From: Meishania litoralis
GTDB lineage: Bacteria > Bacteroidota > Bacteroidia > Flavobacteriales > Flavobacteriaceae
DNA: 64,000 nucleotides
Assembly (NCBI RefSeq): GCF_042611095.1
Contig: NZ_JBHFPV010000001.1
Span: 1,860,001 to 1,924,000, forward strand
Direction: 5' to 3'
Positions 16,759-26,080 of this stretch are shown here, piece after piece (within the stretch, counting starts at the first letter, position 1; every line of letters begins with the position of its first letter). The notes under the pieces were generated by a model. It made no database searches. It saw nothing but the letters and a program-made list of their open reading frames with translations, and had not been told where the DNA came from. Position numbers and translations under genes: made by a program.

Positions 16759-17217
16759 CCGGTGGGTTTCTTAGCAACCGAAAAAATAAGAAATTAAAGT
16801 GGAATATTCTCATTTCATTTCTTGCTTGTCCAAAGAAACGAAACAAAGAAAGGATACTTCTTCGTAGGAATTTTTGCTCCGTTGCACATCGCAAAACCGA
16901 TTTCGAAACTCGGCCGTTCAGTGGAAGGCGGAACGAGTACCATCCGAGCTTTCTCAATCTATTCTTCGAAGAAGACACTCCAGGCAACAAACATTTTTCA
17001 TTCTTTGAAATTCACATCTCCGAACACCTAAAAGAAATTATTGAGGAAGCTACAGATTTTCAATTTTCATGTTACACGCAAACTGAAAACAATCCATTTA
17101 CTTAGCCATGACAAGGTGGTTTTTTTTGTTCTTTTTTTAAAAGACCGTTTGATCACCTTGCAAATCAAAAAGCTTAATTGTTGCACATGGGATAGAACCC
17201 AAAATGATATATGTCAA
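16759..17217. other. Gene-poor patch, possible decayed interspersed repeat
   Basis: No convincing gene. About 16815-16995 resembles a non-coding interspersed sequence I associate with flavobacterial genomes (a run around CTTGCTTGTCCAAAGAAACG). It is translated only by short unconvincing frames. From about 17000 the sequence becomes more AT-rich than its surroundings. Confidence 0.35.
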
Positions 17218-17352
17218 ATGATCAAAATAAGAGAAATTGAAATAAACTTTTCTTATTGGGAATGGTGGCAAGTAATTCTCGGACTTATTGCCATTATTAT
17301 ATTATTAAAAGTGAGTCCAAAGGAAATTCATAAGGAGGTAAAAAAATCATGA
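17218..17352 (+). CDS. Possible small single-pass membrane protein (44 residues)
   Basis: From the ATG at 17218 the frame encodes a short polar N-terminus, a hydrophobic helix (WWQVILGLIAIIILLKV) and a lysine-rich end. An upstream ATG at 17041 in the same frame would give 103 residues with an unlikely composition. It stands alone in an AT-rich patch, opposite in strand to its neighbours. At its end a near-perfect Shine-Dalgarno (AAGGAGGT, 17332-17339) precedes an ATG at 17349 that opens only seven codons, as if a gene had been cut off. Function unknown; may be a remnant. Confidence 0.3.
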   Translation: MIKIREIEINFSYWEWWQVILGLIAIIILLKVSPKEIHKEVKKS

Positions 17353-17383
17353 AGATTTGGGCAAAGAGTTAAAAACCCTTGTC

Positions 17384-18868
17384 TTATGCCCTCGCCGTCA
17401 ACGACTTGGTAAACACAAAACCAAAACCGAGGAACAACATCATGTGGAATGGAAAGAGTCCGAAATCATCTAGCGGTATCGCACTGTACATACCAAAGAG
17501 GAAATAGACCATTAGGCCGAACTCGAGAATCATGTTGGGCGATAGCTTTTTGGCGAGATATTTATTGCCTTTCCAGCTTTCGGTAATGCTGTTGATATTA
17601 AACTTCGGCGTTCTCACGAACTCACTTCGCTTGCCCATATGGCCTTCTAAAACAGCAATCGAATTATGTAGCGAAAACCCTAAGGCTACGGCGAAAAAGG
17701 TAAAAAAGAGCTTTATGTAGTCCACAAAATTGTCAAAACTACTGCCCTGAATACTTTTGTAGGTGAACCAATAGCAAACAAAAAGTATGATGGTACTGAC
17801 AATAAAAAAGTTGAGTGCATTGAAAAGTCCATCGAACTGTGGGTAGGTATTTTTAATATACATGGCCGGAATGCTCAGAACGGCTACCAAGAAAACACAT
17901 AAAAACATAGAACTGTTCAACAGGTGCATGACACCGTGGAACTTGGTCTTGAACGAAATGTTCTTGGCGCTGATCACGCTCCAAACCGATTTTCTGAAGT
18001 TTTCAGCACCACCTTTGTTCCATCTGAATTGTTGTGACCGTGCGGCACTGATTACGACCGGAAGTTCTGCAGGGGTCTCGACATCTTCCAAATACTTGAA
18101 CTTCCAATTTTTCAGTTGGGCACGGTAACTTAAATCGAGGTCCTCGGTCAAGGTATCGCCCTCCCAGTTTCCGGCATCGAGAATACATTGCTTTCTCCAA
18201 ATACCGGCCGTACCGTTAAAATTGATAAAGTGGCCCTTTGAATTTCTTCCGACCTGTTCAAGGGTAAAATGGGCGTCAAGCGCAAAAGCCTGGATTTTGG
18301 TCAGCACAGAATAATCTCTATTGATGTGGCCCCAACGGGTCTGTACGACACCAATTTCCTCATCCTTGAAGTAAATAACGGTCTTTTTCAGCCAATCACT
18401 GTCCGGTAAGAAATCGGCATCGAAGATGGCGATAAACTCACCTTTGGCAATTTTAAGGCCTTCTTTCAAGGCACCGGCCTTAAAGCCTTGTCTGTTTTTC
18501 CGGCGAATGTGGACAATGTCAAGGCCTGTATTCTTTAATTCTTCGATTCTTTCGGCCGTCTTGATTACGGAATCATCTGTAGAATCGTCCAAGACCTGAA
18601 TTTCAAGTTTACTTTTTGGGTATTCGATTTTTGAAATATTGTCCAAGAGCCGTTCCATTACATATTCCTCGTTGTAGACGGGTAGTTGGATCGTTACAAA
18701 CGGAATCTCTCTTGGATCCAAAAGATTGTATTTTGGCGCATTTTGGTTTCTTCGCTTATTACCTAGATAATTGACCAAAAGGTTCAGCTGGGCAAGACTA
18801 TACAGAAAGATCAGTAAGAGCGAAATGCTATAGATCGCGAGGATGATGTATATAATTGTTAGTCCCAT
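17384..18868 (-). CDS. Processive family 2 glycosyltransferase, membrane-bound (cellulose-synthase-like)
   Basis: 494 residues. One N-terminal membrane helix, a cytoplasmic GT2 domain with IFDADFLPDSDW (DxD), the catalytic TEDLDLSYRA and the QQFRWNKG motif (QxxRW), then four or more C-terminal helices. This D,DxD,D,QxxRW set marks processive or ceramide-glucosyltransferase-like enzymes that make polysaccharide or glycolipid at the inner membrane. It starts 1 bp from the next GT2 gene, so they share an operon with the YwqK-like gene. No cyclic-di-GMP PilZ domain is seen. Product unknown. Confidence 0.8.
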   Translation of the reverse strand: MGLTIIYIILAIYSISLLLIFLYSLAQLNLLVNYLGNKRRNQNAPKYNLLDPREIPFVTIQLPVYNEEYVMERLLDNISKIEYPKSKLEIQVLDDSTDDSVIKTAERIEELKNTGLDIVHIRRKNRQGFKAGALKEGLKIAKGEFIAIFDADFLPDSDWLKKTVIYFKDEEIGVVQTRWGHINRDYSVLTKIQAFALDAHFTLEQVGRNSKGHFINFNGTAGIWRKQCILDAGNWEGDTLTEDLDLSYRAQLKNWKFKYLEDVETPAELPVVISAARSQQFRWNKGGAENFRKSVWSVISAKNISFKTKFHGVMHLLNSSMFLCVFLVAVLSIPAMYIKNTYPQFDGLFNALNFFIVSTIILFVCYWFTYKSIQGSSFDNFVDYIKLFFTFFAVALGFSLHNSIAVLEGHMGKRSEFVRTPKFNINSITESWKGNKYLAKKLSPNMILEFGLMVYFLFGMYSAIPLDDFGLFPFHMMLFLGFGFVFTKSLTARA

Positions 18869-18869
18869 T

Positions 18870-19580
18870 TTATTTAAAGCTATATTTAAATATCCACCCT
18901 AAAATTTTAATGCCTGCAAATATACTACCTTTTACGGTACCTGATACTTTTGAAATGCCAATTCTTTTCTTGTAACGTACTGGCACTTCGGTATATGTCA
19001 ATTTTTTCTTTAATGCCTTTAATTGCATCTCAACGGTCCACCCATAGGTTTTGTCATCCATGCCCAATTGAAGCAATTTGTCGTACTTTATGGCTCTAAA
19101 CGGACCGAGATCGGTAAATGTTGCCCCAAAGAACAATTTCATAAGCCTGGTCGCCAACCAATTACCGAAAACCTGTTGGGGCGTCATGCTCCCTTCTTCC
19201 CTAAGGTGCTTGACACGGGCCCCGATTACCAGGTCTTTGTCGTCTTCTACGATCGGTTTCACGATTTCGATAAGCTCTTCTGGATAATCGCTATAGTCTC
19301 CGTCAATAAATACGATAATATCGGGTAGTTTGGACTGTTGCGCGACATAATTCATTCCGCAAAGGCAGGCATAACCATATCCTTTTCTATTTTCGGTAAG
19401 CACCGTTGCTCCTGCATTTTGGGCGTTTTGAACGGTTTGGTCGGAAGAGTTGTTGTTGACAACTATTATTTCTGAAACGATATCTGGAATTTCATGAATT
19501 ACATGGGCAATTGAATCGGCTTCGTTGAAGGCGGGTATGATGACCTTGATGTCAGGGAAAAGTTCGAATGCTGCAGTCAT
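18870..19580 (-). CDS. Family 2 glycosyltransferase, dolichyl/polyprenyl-phosphate sugar synthase type
   Basis: 236 residues. VIIPAFNEADSI opens the GT-A fold, and VFIDGDYSDYPEEL carries the DxD-type metal site. It has the layout of polyprenyl-phosphate mannose/glucose synthases without membrane anchors at the C-terminus beyond one hydrophobic stretch. It could charge the lipid carrier used by the GT-C enzyme nearby (inference). Its ATG overlaps the stop of the upstream YwqK-like gene by one base (TAATG), indicating coupling. Confidence 0.78.
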   Translation of the reverse strand: MTAAFELFPDIKVIIPAFNEADSIAHVIHEIPDIVSEIIVVNNNSSDQTVQNAQNAGATVLTENRKGYGYACLCGMNYVAQQSKLPDIIVFIDGDYSDYPEELIEIVKPIVEDDKDLVIGARVKHLREEGSMTPQQVFGNWLATRLMKLFFGATFTDLGPFRAIKYDKLLQLGMDDKTYGWTVEMQLKALKKKLTYTEVPVRYKKRIGISKVSGTVKGSIFAGIKILGWIFKYSFK

Positions 19581-20065
19581 TATTTCAAGTCTGAAAGTGC
19601 ATTTTCTTTTCTAAAACTATTAAGATCATACCAGTCTTTAAGTTTTCTTCCATTTCGATATTTCGAGGCAGAGGTAATGCCGGTTTGGTCATATTGTATG
19701 CAATAGCCATTTTTTTGACCGTTGGAAAGCTGGCACTTATAATCCAATCTTCCGAATTGGTCATAAAACAACCACCAATCGATCTTTTGGCCTTTTTTGT
19801 AATGTCCCTCTTTGCTGCGAACACCTTTTTCAGAAAAAAAATACCAATATTTTTCCCTCAGATCCTTACGGTAATGGCCCTGCTCGGCCAATTTTCCATT
19901 TTTATGATAGAATTTCCAGTACCCTGTTTTAGAACCATTTTTCAACCAACCTTCGGCCTTCGGTATACCGGTCTGGTAATACTCTTTAAAATAATGACTT
20001 TTTTCTTCGCGAGTGTTTCCGAAGAAAAGGAACAGTGTTACCGTAATAAGTACTTTAACGGACAT
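19580..20065 (-). CDS. Secreted YwqK/MORN-like repeat protein
   Basis: 161 residues with an N-terminal hydrophobic signal (VLITVTLFLFFG) followed by about five ~23-residue repeats around the pattern YYxxGxxKxxGxWKNGxKxGxWxxY, typical of MORN-like/YwqK antitoxin-family repeats. These families are widespread in Bacteroidota; no toxin gene is adjacent, so an antitoxin role is unsupported. Its coupling to two GT2 genes suggests an envelope function. Function unknown. Confidence 0.7.
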   Translation of the reverse strand: MSVKVLITVTLFLFFGNTREEKSHYFKEYYQTGIPKAEGWLKNGSKTGYWKFYHKNGKLAEQGHYRKDLREKYWYFFSEKGVRSKEGHYKKGQKIDWWLFYDQFGRLDYKCQLSNGQKNGYCIQYDQTGITSASKYRNGRKLKDWYDLNSFRKENALSDLK

Positions 20066-20143
20066 CGACTTTCTTGTTAATGGTCAATTGGTCGAATAAA
20101 TCGATCGCAACTAACTGACTGATTCTTTGTTCGATATTAAAAC

Positions 20144-21724
20144 CTATTTTTTATTGACCAGTTGCATCAGGTCAACATCATTGCCCAATAGAACTTCGTT
20201 CGAATTGATACGTCCCTCAAGAGGCCCATTTTCCAATTTCAGTACCCCTCGCGGACATACGGCAGAACAGATGCCACACCCCACGCAACTTGCCCGAACA
20301 ATATTTTCGCCTTTCTGGGCGTAGGCGCGCACGTCGATGCCTTGCTCACAATAGGTAGAGCAATTGCCGCACGAGATACATTGTCCGCCATTGGTGGTAA
20401 TGCGAAAACGTGACCTGAACCGCTGTACGACACCTAGATAGGCTGCAAGCGGACAGCCAAAACGGCACCAGACACGGTTTCCGAAAATGGGATAGAACCC
20501 GGTACCGATAACACCGGCGAAAATCGACCCGATGGCCAGGCTATAGGTGTTCTGAACACTTTGCGTTTTTATCCCCAGAACGGTTCCCGATTCGGCAAAG
20601 AAGCTGTACAGGGTCATCGCGGTCATGACAAGTGCAAAGACGAGCACGCCATGAACCAACCAGCGTTCTATCTTCCAGGCAAATAATGACTTGTCTGAAT
20701 GTTGGCGGTACGGGTCACCTAAAGTTTCAGCAAGGCCACCGCACCCGCAGACCCATGAACAGTACCATCTTTTTCCGAAGAAATACACCATGATCGGTAC
20801 AATGACCAAAGTCAATATAATTCCCCAAAACAAGATAAAAAGGCCAATTCCGCCACTGTTCAAGAGCGATTTTAAATTCCATTGAAAAAAGAAATCATAG
20901 TCGAGCGGAAAGGCATTTTTAAAATCATAATAGGGCATTTGAAGCCGTACCATGATCTCTGGAACCAAAAAAGCGAATACGATTTGAAAGAAAAGCACCG
21001 AAGTCGTGCGCACCATTTGGTATTTGTTATGTCTGTATTTGATGTACATGCGTACGGCCATAACGACCATGACGACACAGTACATAAATCCATAAACGAA
21101 CCAATGCCCCGCAGGGTTCCCGCTTAGGGCCTCGCTGATTGGATCGACCAGATACGTCCAGTTCACGGCAAACTCGGGACGGAAATAGAGGATCAGGTAA
21201 AACGTTACCAAAAAGATAAAGACGGACCATGCAATCCAACCTCGGTTCGTTGCATTTTCATGATAAATACCATTGTTTTTTATTCCTTTTTTGCCCAATA
21301 GGATGACATTGGGCAGAATGAAAAGAAGTGCTCCGATGATTCCGAGCCCGAAGGTCAGAAACCACATCAACCCTTTGTTTTGTGGAATAAAGCCGCTACC
21401 GGATTCTTTTCCGATAAGCACGGCCATATCATGTGGATTGGTATATATAACCTTCTTGTATTCTTTATTTTTTCTATGCGAAATGTTCGCCGATTCGACT
21501 GCTTCCGAAATCGTTGCAGATAGGTCTGGCATACCCGTAAACTCCTGACCTATTACCCTATCTTTTATAGATTGAATAAAGAGCTCGCTTTTAACCCCTT
21601 TATCGGATACGATCTTATCAAAGGTTGGGGTGTTCAATTGGAAGGTACCCATTAAAGGCAGGGCCGTAAAAACGCCCAATCCGATCAGAAAGATTACAAG
21701 GCCTATATTTTTAAGTGCTTTCAT
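20144..21724 (-). CDS. Membrane-bound polyferredoxin, NapH/CcoG-like 4Fe-4S protein
   Basis: 526 residues with about seven membrane helices. Cysteine motifs CSWVCGCGG and RFGCPLAAYLG in the membrane part are NapH/NosR-like, and two classical ferredoxin sites near the C-terminus are CISCGNCSTYCEQG and CVGCGICSAVCPRG. Such proteins pass electrons across or along the inner membrane. It is 36 bp downstream of an FAD/NAD oxidoreductase, its likely redox partner. The final electron acceptor is not in the window. CcoG (Cu oxidase assembly) is less likely because the tail lacks an Ig-like domain. Confidence 0.8.
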   Translation of the reverse strand: MKALKNIGLVIFLIGLGVFTALPLMGTFQLNTPTFDKIVSDKGVKSELFIQSIKDRVIGQEFTGMPDLSATISEAVESANISHRKNKEYKKVIYTNPHDMAVLIGKESGSGFIPQNKGLMWFLTFGLGIIGALLFILPNVILLGKKGIKNNGIYHENATNRGWIAWSVFIFLVTFYLILYFRPEFAVNWTYLVDPISEALSGNPAGHWFVYGFMYCVVMVVMAVRMYIKYRHNKYQMVRTTSVLFFQIVFAFLVPEIMVRLQMPYYDFKNAFPLDYDFFFQWNLKSLLNSGGIGLFILFWGIILTLVIVPIMVYFFGKRWYCSWVCGCGGLAETLGDPYRQHSDKSLFAWKIERWLVHGVLVFALVMTAMTLYSFFAESGTVLGIKTQSVQNTYSLAIGSIFAGVIGTGFYPIFGNRVWCRFGCPLAAYLGVVQRFRSRFRITTNGGQCISCGNCSTYCEQGIDVRAYAQKGENIVRASCVGCGICSAVCPRGVLKLENGPLEGRINSNEVLLGNDVDLMQLVNKK

Positions 21725-21760
21725 CGATAAATGATTTTTCGATTATTACTCTATGGTCGA

Positions 21761-23110
21761 TTATTTTGCTTTTTCAAAAATTCGTCTCCAACTTTTTTTC
21801 TTGGGGATGATGTTCGTACCAAATTCTGAATTGAACTTTGATACGATTTCTTTTTCGTATTGTGCATAGAATTCCGGGTCGAAATTGGCATCTTTCAAAA
21901 ATTCCATAACATGATCGATATTTCGTTCTTCGGTCAACCAGCGGTCAAAGATTTCGTGTCGCATGCGAATTCCGAATGAATTGATGCCCAAAAATCTTCT
22001 GGTGTTTTTGTCAAATGCCACTGTTATACAGCAATAATCTTTTGGGTGGCGCCAATGAAAATGTCTCTCGTTTTCTTTCATGTTTTTTTCGCTGAAAACC
22101 CAGCCATAGGTCTGGTATTCGATATCTAGAAATTTGGCCGAGTTGAACCAATGACCAGGATTATAAGGTCTTCCATTTCCACAAATGGTCTGCGCCACCG
22201 TTTCGCCCATCATTCTCCCGGTATACCAGACCGCTTCAACGGGGCGACGGTTTCCGATAGCTTCATGCTGTTCGGCGCAGTCGCCTATGGCATAAACATC
22301 AGGAATATTGGTTTTTAAGAAACGATCGACCTTTACGCCCCGGCCGAGTTCGATACCCGAATCCTTAAGAAAAGCGATATTGGGAGATACCCCAGCGGTC
22401 AAACCAACCACATTGCATTCAATGGTGTCGCCTTTATCGGTAATGACAGCTTTTGCCCTTCCGTTTTCATCTGCGCTGATTTCGGCCAAATTGGTCGACA
22501 ATCGCAAATCGATATGATGCTCCAAGATATGCTCGTTGATCATCTCTGACTCTCCCTTGGGCAATACACCGTTCCAAAAACTACTTTCACGAACCAAAAA
22601 AGTGACGGGTATATCACGACTTCTCAGCATCTCGGCAAGTTCGATTCCGATGAGGCCGCCCCCGACGATTACCGCCCGTTTGCAAACTTCTTTATTTGGC
22701 GCGTTGATTTCCAGTTGGTCGAGATCCTGTTTTGAATAGAGTCCTTGTACGCCGTCCAGATCTTGTCCCGGCCAACCGAATTTGTTCGGTTTTGAACCCG
22801 TGGCGATAATCAGTTTATCGTATGGTATTTGCCTCCCATCCTTTAAAACAAGATTTTTATCCTTGTGGTCGACCTGGGTTACATAACCCTTGACCAAATC
22901 GATGCGGTTCTTTTTCCAGAACCAGTTTTCATAGGGTTGTGTATGTTCGAACTTCATGTGGCCCATGTACACATACATGAGCGCAGTGCGTGAAAAGAAG
23001 AAATCGGTCTCTGAGGATATGATGGTAGTTTTTTTGTCAGAAAGTTTTCTGATGTGCCTGGCCGCGGTGATTCCGGCAATGCCATTTCCTATGATAACGA
23101 TATGCTCCAT
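21761..23110 (-). CDS. FAD-dependent pyridine nucleotide oxidoreductase
   Basis: 449 residues. FAD motif IIGNGIAGITAARHI at the N-terminus, a second Rossmann motif VIVGGGLIGIELAEML for NAD(P)H near 150-165 and the FAD-binding VYAIGDCAEQ near 270. No CxxxxC redox-active pair is evident, so it resembles ferredoxin or rubredoxin reductases and nitrite reductase N-termini rather than disulfide reductases. A C-terminal ~100-residue region is family-specific. It is cotranscribed with the membrane 4Fe-4S protein and probably feeds it electrons (inference). Confidence 0.8.
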   Translation of the reverse strand: MEHIVIIGNGIAGITAARHIRKLSDKKTTIISSETDFFFSRTALMYVYMGHMKFEHTQPYENWFWKKNRIDLVKGYVTQVDHKDKNLVLKDGRQIPYDKLIIATGSKPNKFGWPGQDLDGVQGLYSKQDLDQLEINAPNKEVCKRAVIVGGGLIGIELAEMLRSRDIPVTFLVRESSFWNGVLPKGESEMINEHILEHHIDLRLSTNLAEISADENGRAKAVITDKGDTIECNVVGLTAGVSPNIAFLKDSGIELGRGVKVDRFLKTNIPDVYAIGDCAEQHEAIGNRRPVEAVWYTGRMMGETVAQTICGNGRPYNPGHWFNSAKFLDIEYQTYGWVFSEKNMKENERHFHWRHPKDYCCITVAFDKNTRRFLGINSFGIRMRHEIFDRWLTEERNIDHVMEFLKDANFDPEFYAQYEKEIVSKFNSEFGTNIIPKKKSWRRIFEKAK

Positions 23111-23306
23111 TTAAATGTTTTGAAGTTTAAACCTCTGTCGCGATTAAAGGTAAGAACTTAATTCTTTAACAATAGATTGGGTTCGTTATAGATCTGTGAT
23201 ACTTTTTAATGTCATTTGCGTTCTAAAATGGCCCGGATTTTGAAACTGTAAGATTGTCTTGCACAGTTCGACCAAGAAGGCGTTGATTTCATTAATATGC
23301 GCTAAG

Positions 23307-24026
23307 ATGAGAAAATCTATTTTTTTGGTATTGTTTTGTTTTTTAGCCCTATCATACGGCCATGCTCAGGGCACATCGGATTTTTTTCTTAGTGCCGATA
23401 CCTTTTTAAAGACCCATGTCAAAGACGGACGGGTAGATTACAAAGCCATTAAGGATAATAGTTCGCAATTGAACGAGTTGTTGGATATGGCCGAAAAAAT
23501 AGCCCCTAGCAGTAAAAACAAAGAGGAATATCAAGCATTTTGGATCAATGGATATAATCTTTTGGTGATTAAGGGCATTGTTGAGAATTATCCCCTAAAA
23601 TCCCCATTGGATGTCAGCGGTTTTTTCGATAAGACAAAACATACGATAGCGGGCGAAACCATTACATTGAACGATATCGAGAACAAACGCCTACGGGCGG
23701 TTTTTCCTGAAGAACCGCGATTTCATTTTGTTCTGGTCTGTGGGGGATTGGGCTGCCCGCCGATCATTGCATCGGCCTATAAACCCGAGACGTTGGACGC
23801 TCAATTGGAAACCCAGACCAAATCTGCCCTGAATGACCCGAATTTCATCCAAGTAAATAAAAATAAGGTAAAGATCTCACAGATTTTTGAGTGGTACAAG
23901 GGTGATTTTACCCAAGACGGGCAAAGCCTCGTTGATTTCATTAACAAATACAGATCTGAAAAACTACCTGAAAAGGTCAAAGTGTCTTACTATCCCTATG
24001 ACTGGTCGTTGAACGGCTCAAAATAA
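23307..24026 (+). CDS. DUF547 domain protein, secreted
   Basis: 239 residues from the ATG at 23307, preferred because MRKSIFLVLFCFLALSYGHA is a good signal peptide; an upstream ATG at 23259 would bury it. The rest is a DUF547 domain with ENKRLRAVF, HFVLVCGGLGCPP and a terminal WYKGDF segment. DUF547 proteins occur in plants and bacteria without a settled function; the conserved Cys and His hint at an enzyme. First gene of a plus-strand envelope block. Confidence 0.8.
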   Translation: MRKSIFLVLFCFLALSYGHAQGTSDFFLSADTFLKTHVKDGRVDYKAIKDNSSQLNELLDMAEKIAPSSKNKEEYQAFWINGYNLLVIKGIVENYPLKSPLDVSGFFDKTKHTIAGETITLNDIENKRLRAVFPEEPRFHFVLVCGGLGCPPIIASAYKPETLDAQLETQTKSALNDPNFIQVNKNKVKISQIFEWYKGDFTQDGQSLVDFINKYRSEKLPEKVKVSYYPYDWSLNGSK

Positions 24027-24053
24027 AATTAAGTTTCAATTTTAAATAGTATC

Positions 24054-24938
24054 ATGAATATAAAAAAAGGAAACCTATTTCTTCTAATGGCACTTTTGGC
24101 CGCTTTGAATATCTTCTCGCAAGATGACCCCAATACGACGCAAAGACAAAGTAACATTCAACAATACACACCTTCAAAACTGATCGGTAAGGGCCAATGG
24201 GATCTTAAATGGTTCAACAACCTTTATACCGAGACAAGAAGTACTTTTGAAATAGGTAGAATTCCCAGAGCTACTTTTTTTACCTCGACCCTTGAAACTT
24301 ACACGGGAGTTGGCGAAAATAAAAGATGGAATATCGGTGCCATTGTCGAAGTACGGAGCAATGTCGTGAAAGACCGGTCGGCCTTCGATGTTTTCAAGTT
24401 CGATGGCGATGAGGGTACGGCGCGTTCGGGAATCACCTCGATCGCCCCGTCGGTTAAATTCGTTCCTATTGCGTCGATCAGTAATTTTTCGATTCAAAGC
24501 TCCTTTTTTATTCCTCTTGTGGATAATGAGACCGAAAACGGAGTATTTCTAGACCAGAAGGGATATATCTGGCAGAACCGTTTTTTTTACGACTACACTT
24601 TTTCTGATAACAAATGGCAATTGTTCAGCGAGCTGAATTCAGAATTGAGTTTCGGTAAGGCCGGTGAGAGTTTCGCCAACAATAGTTTGAATTTGACCCC
24701 CGGTCTTTTTTTAAGTTATTTTCCGAGCTCGAAATTTACGGTTCTGGCCTTGGCGCAGCATTCACAACGAATCGACTTGGGCAATAACTTTTCACAAAAT
24801 TATACGGCAATGGGAGGGGGTGCCAAATATCAGTTGTCAAGCGCACTTAACCTGGAGCTGCTTTACACCAATTTTCTGAGAGGTAATAATTCAGGCCTTG
24901 GACAAACTTTTAATCTGGGCCTCCGTGCTATTTTTTAA
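24054..24938 (+). CDS. Predicted outer-membrane beta-barrel protein
   Basis: 294 residues. N-terminal signal peptide ending at INIFSQ-like NIFSQDDPN, then alternating amphipathic strands and a terminal aromatic (LGLRAIF), as in outer-membrane barrels. No specific family recognised. It follows the DUF547 gene by 27 bp and its end overlaps the long reading frame of the next gene, but that gene's true start lies 43 bp further on. Function unknown. Confidence 0.65.
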   Translation: MNIKKGNLFLLMALLAALNIFSQDDPNTTQRQSNIQQYTPSKLIGKGQWDLKWFNNLYTETRSTFEIGRIPRATFFTSTLETYTGVGENKRWNIGAIVEVRSNVVKDRSAFDVFKFDGDEGTARSGITSIAPSVKFVPIASISNFSIQSSFFIPLVDNETENGVFLDQKGYIWQNRFFYDYTFSDNKWQLFSELNSELSFGKAGESFANNSLNLTPGLFLSYFPSSKFTVLALAQHSQRIDLGNNFSQNYTAMGGGAKYQLSSALNLELLYTNFLRGNNSGLGQTFNLGLRAIF

Positions 24939-24981
24939 CGATACGGCAAAATGGCCTATTTTAGAAGTCCAAATGCTTTCA

Positions 24982-25983
24982 ATGAAAAAGATTGCCCTTC
25001 TAATATTGTGTATCCTCCAATTTTCTTGTTCCGGACAAGGTGTTGGGAAAATCAACGGAGTCAGTTTTGTGGCCTCCCGGGAAGAAGTGGCCCAAGGGCA
25101 TATCGATGAGGTGGTCAAAGTTAACGCGAACCATGCGGCCATCATGCCTTTTGGCTTCATTAGGGATGTCGATTCGCCAAATATTGTTTTCGATACCGAT
25201 AGGCAGTGGTTCGGTGAGACCAAAAGGGGTGCCCTGCAGTATATCGAAATGTTGCATAAAAACGGAATCAAGGTTATGCTTAAACCCCATATATGGATTT
25301 CACATGGAGAATTTACCGGAACCATGGCCATGAAATCGGAGGAGTCTTGGCAGGCACTGGAAGCTTCCTACGAAAAATTTATTCTCAATTATGCCCAGAC
25401 CGCGCAAGAGGCAGATGCCGATATATTCTGTATCGGCACCGAATTGGAACAATTTGTAAAAAACAGGCCGGGGTACTGGAAACGGCTAATCCGAAAAATT
25501 CGGGAAATTTATAAAGGAAAGCTCACCTATGCGGCCAATTGGGACGAGTACGCCAGAACCCCTTTTTGGGAAGATTTAGATTACATAGGTATTGATGCTT
25601 ATTTTCCCTTGTCTGAAGAAATAACGCCTTCTATCGGGCAATTAAAGTTGGGCTGGAAACCTTGGAAGGAAAAAATCGCTGCACTTTCAGATGAAAAGAA
25701 CAGGCCTGTACTTTTTACCGAATATGGGTATCGCAGTATGGACTATACCGCCAAAAAACCTTGGTTGGTGGATCTTCATGATGAAAAGGTAAATTTGGTC
25801 GCCCAGGCCAACGCCCTTACGGCAATTTTTGAGGAATTCTGGAAAGAGGATTGGTTCGCCGGGGGTTATGTCTGGAAATGGTTCATCAGGCACAAAGAAG
25901 TAGGCGGCGACCAAAATAATCGTTTTACCCCGCAAAATAAACCTGCCCAAGAAGTCCTTAGCAGATATTATAGATCCGAATAG
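24982..25983 (+). CDS. Lipoprotein glycoside hydrolase-like TIM barrel (GH113-like)
   Basis: 333 residues from the ATG at 24982, chosen because it begins a lipoprotein signal (MKKIALLILCILQFSC, lipobox FSC). The body has TIM-barrel landmarks of GH113-type enzymes: MLKPHIWISHGEF, CIGTELEQF (candidate acid/base Glu), YIGIDAYFPL and LFTEYGYRS (candidate nucleophile Glu), and GGYVWKWF. GH113 includes beta-mannanases, so a surface or periplasmic glycan hydrolase is plausible. It has no SusCD neighbours. Substrate unknown. Confidence 0.65.
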   Translation: MKKIALLILCILQFSCSGQGVGKINGVSFVASREEVAQGHIDEVVKVNANHAAIMPFGFIRDVDSPNIVFDTDRQWFGETKRGALQYIEMLHKNGIKVMLKPHIWISHGEFTGTMAMKSEESWQALEASYEKFILNYAQTAQEADADIFCIGTELEQFVKNRPGYWKRLIRKIREIYKGKLTYAANWDEYARTPFWEDLDYIGIDAYFPLSEEITPSIGQLKLGWKPWKEKIAALSDEKNRPVLFTEYGYRSMDYTAKKPWLVDLHDEKVNLVAQANALTAIFEEFWKEDWFAGGYVWKWFIRHKEVGGDQNNRFTPQNKPAQEVLSRYYRSE

Positions 25984-26030
25984 TCGGCTTCGGCTTTCTT
26001 TTTCGTGGTTCTTTTGTAGAGATCAAAGGC

Positions 26031-26038
26031 TATCTTTG
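26031..26038 (+). promoter_or_regulatory. Bacteroidota -7 box (TATCTTTG)
   Basis: TATCTTTG matches TAnnTTTG exactly, 43 bp before the ATG at 26081. A TTTG lies at 26013-26016, a spacing (14 bp) shorter than usual. Likely promoter of the BamA-like gene. Confidence 0.45.
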
Positions 26039-26080
26039 AGGCCATAACCATGTAATCCGGGTTGGGTACATTAAAAGTGC

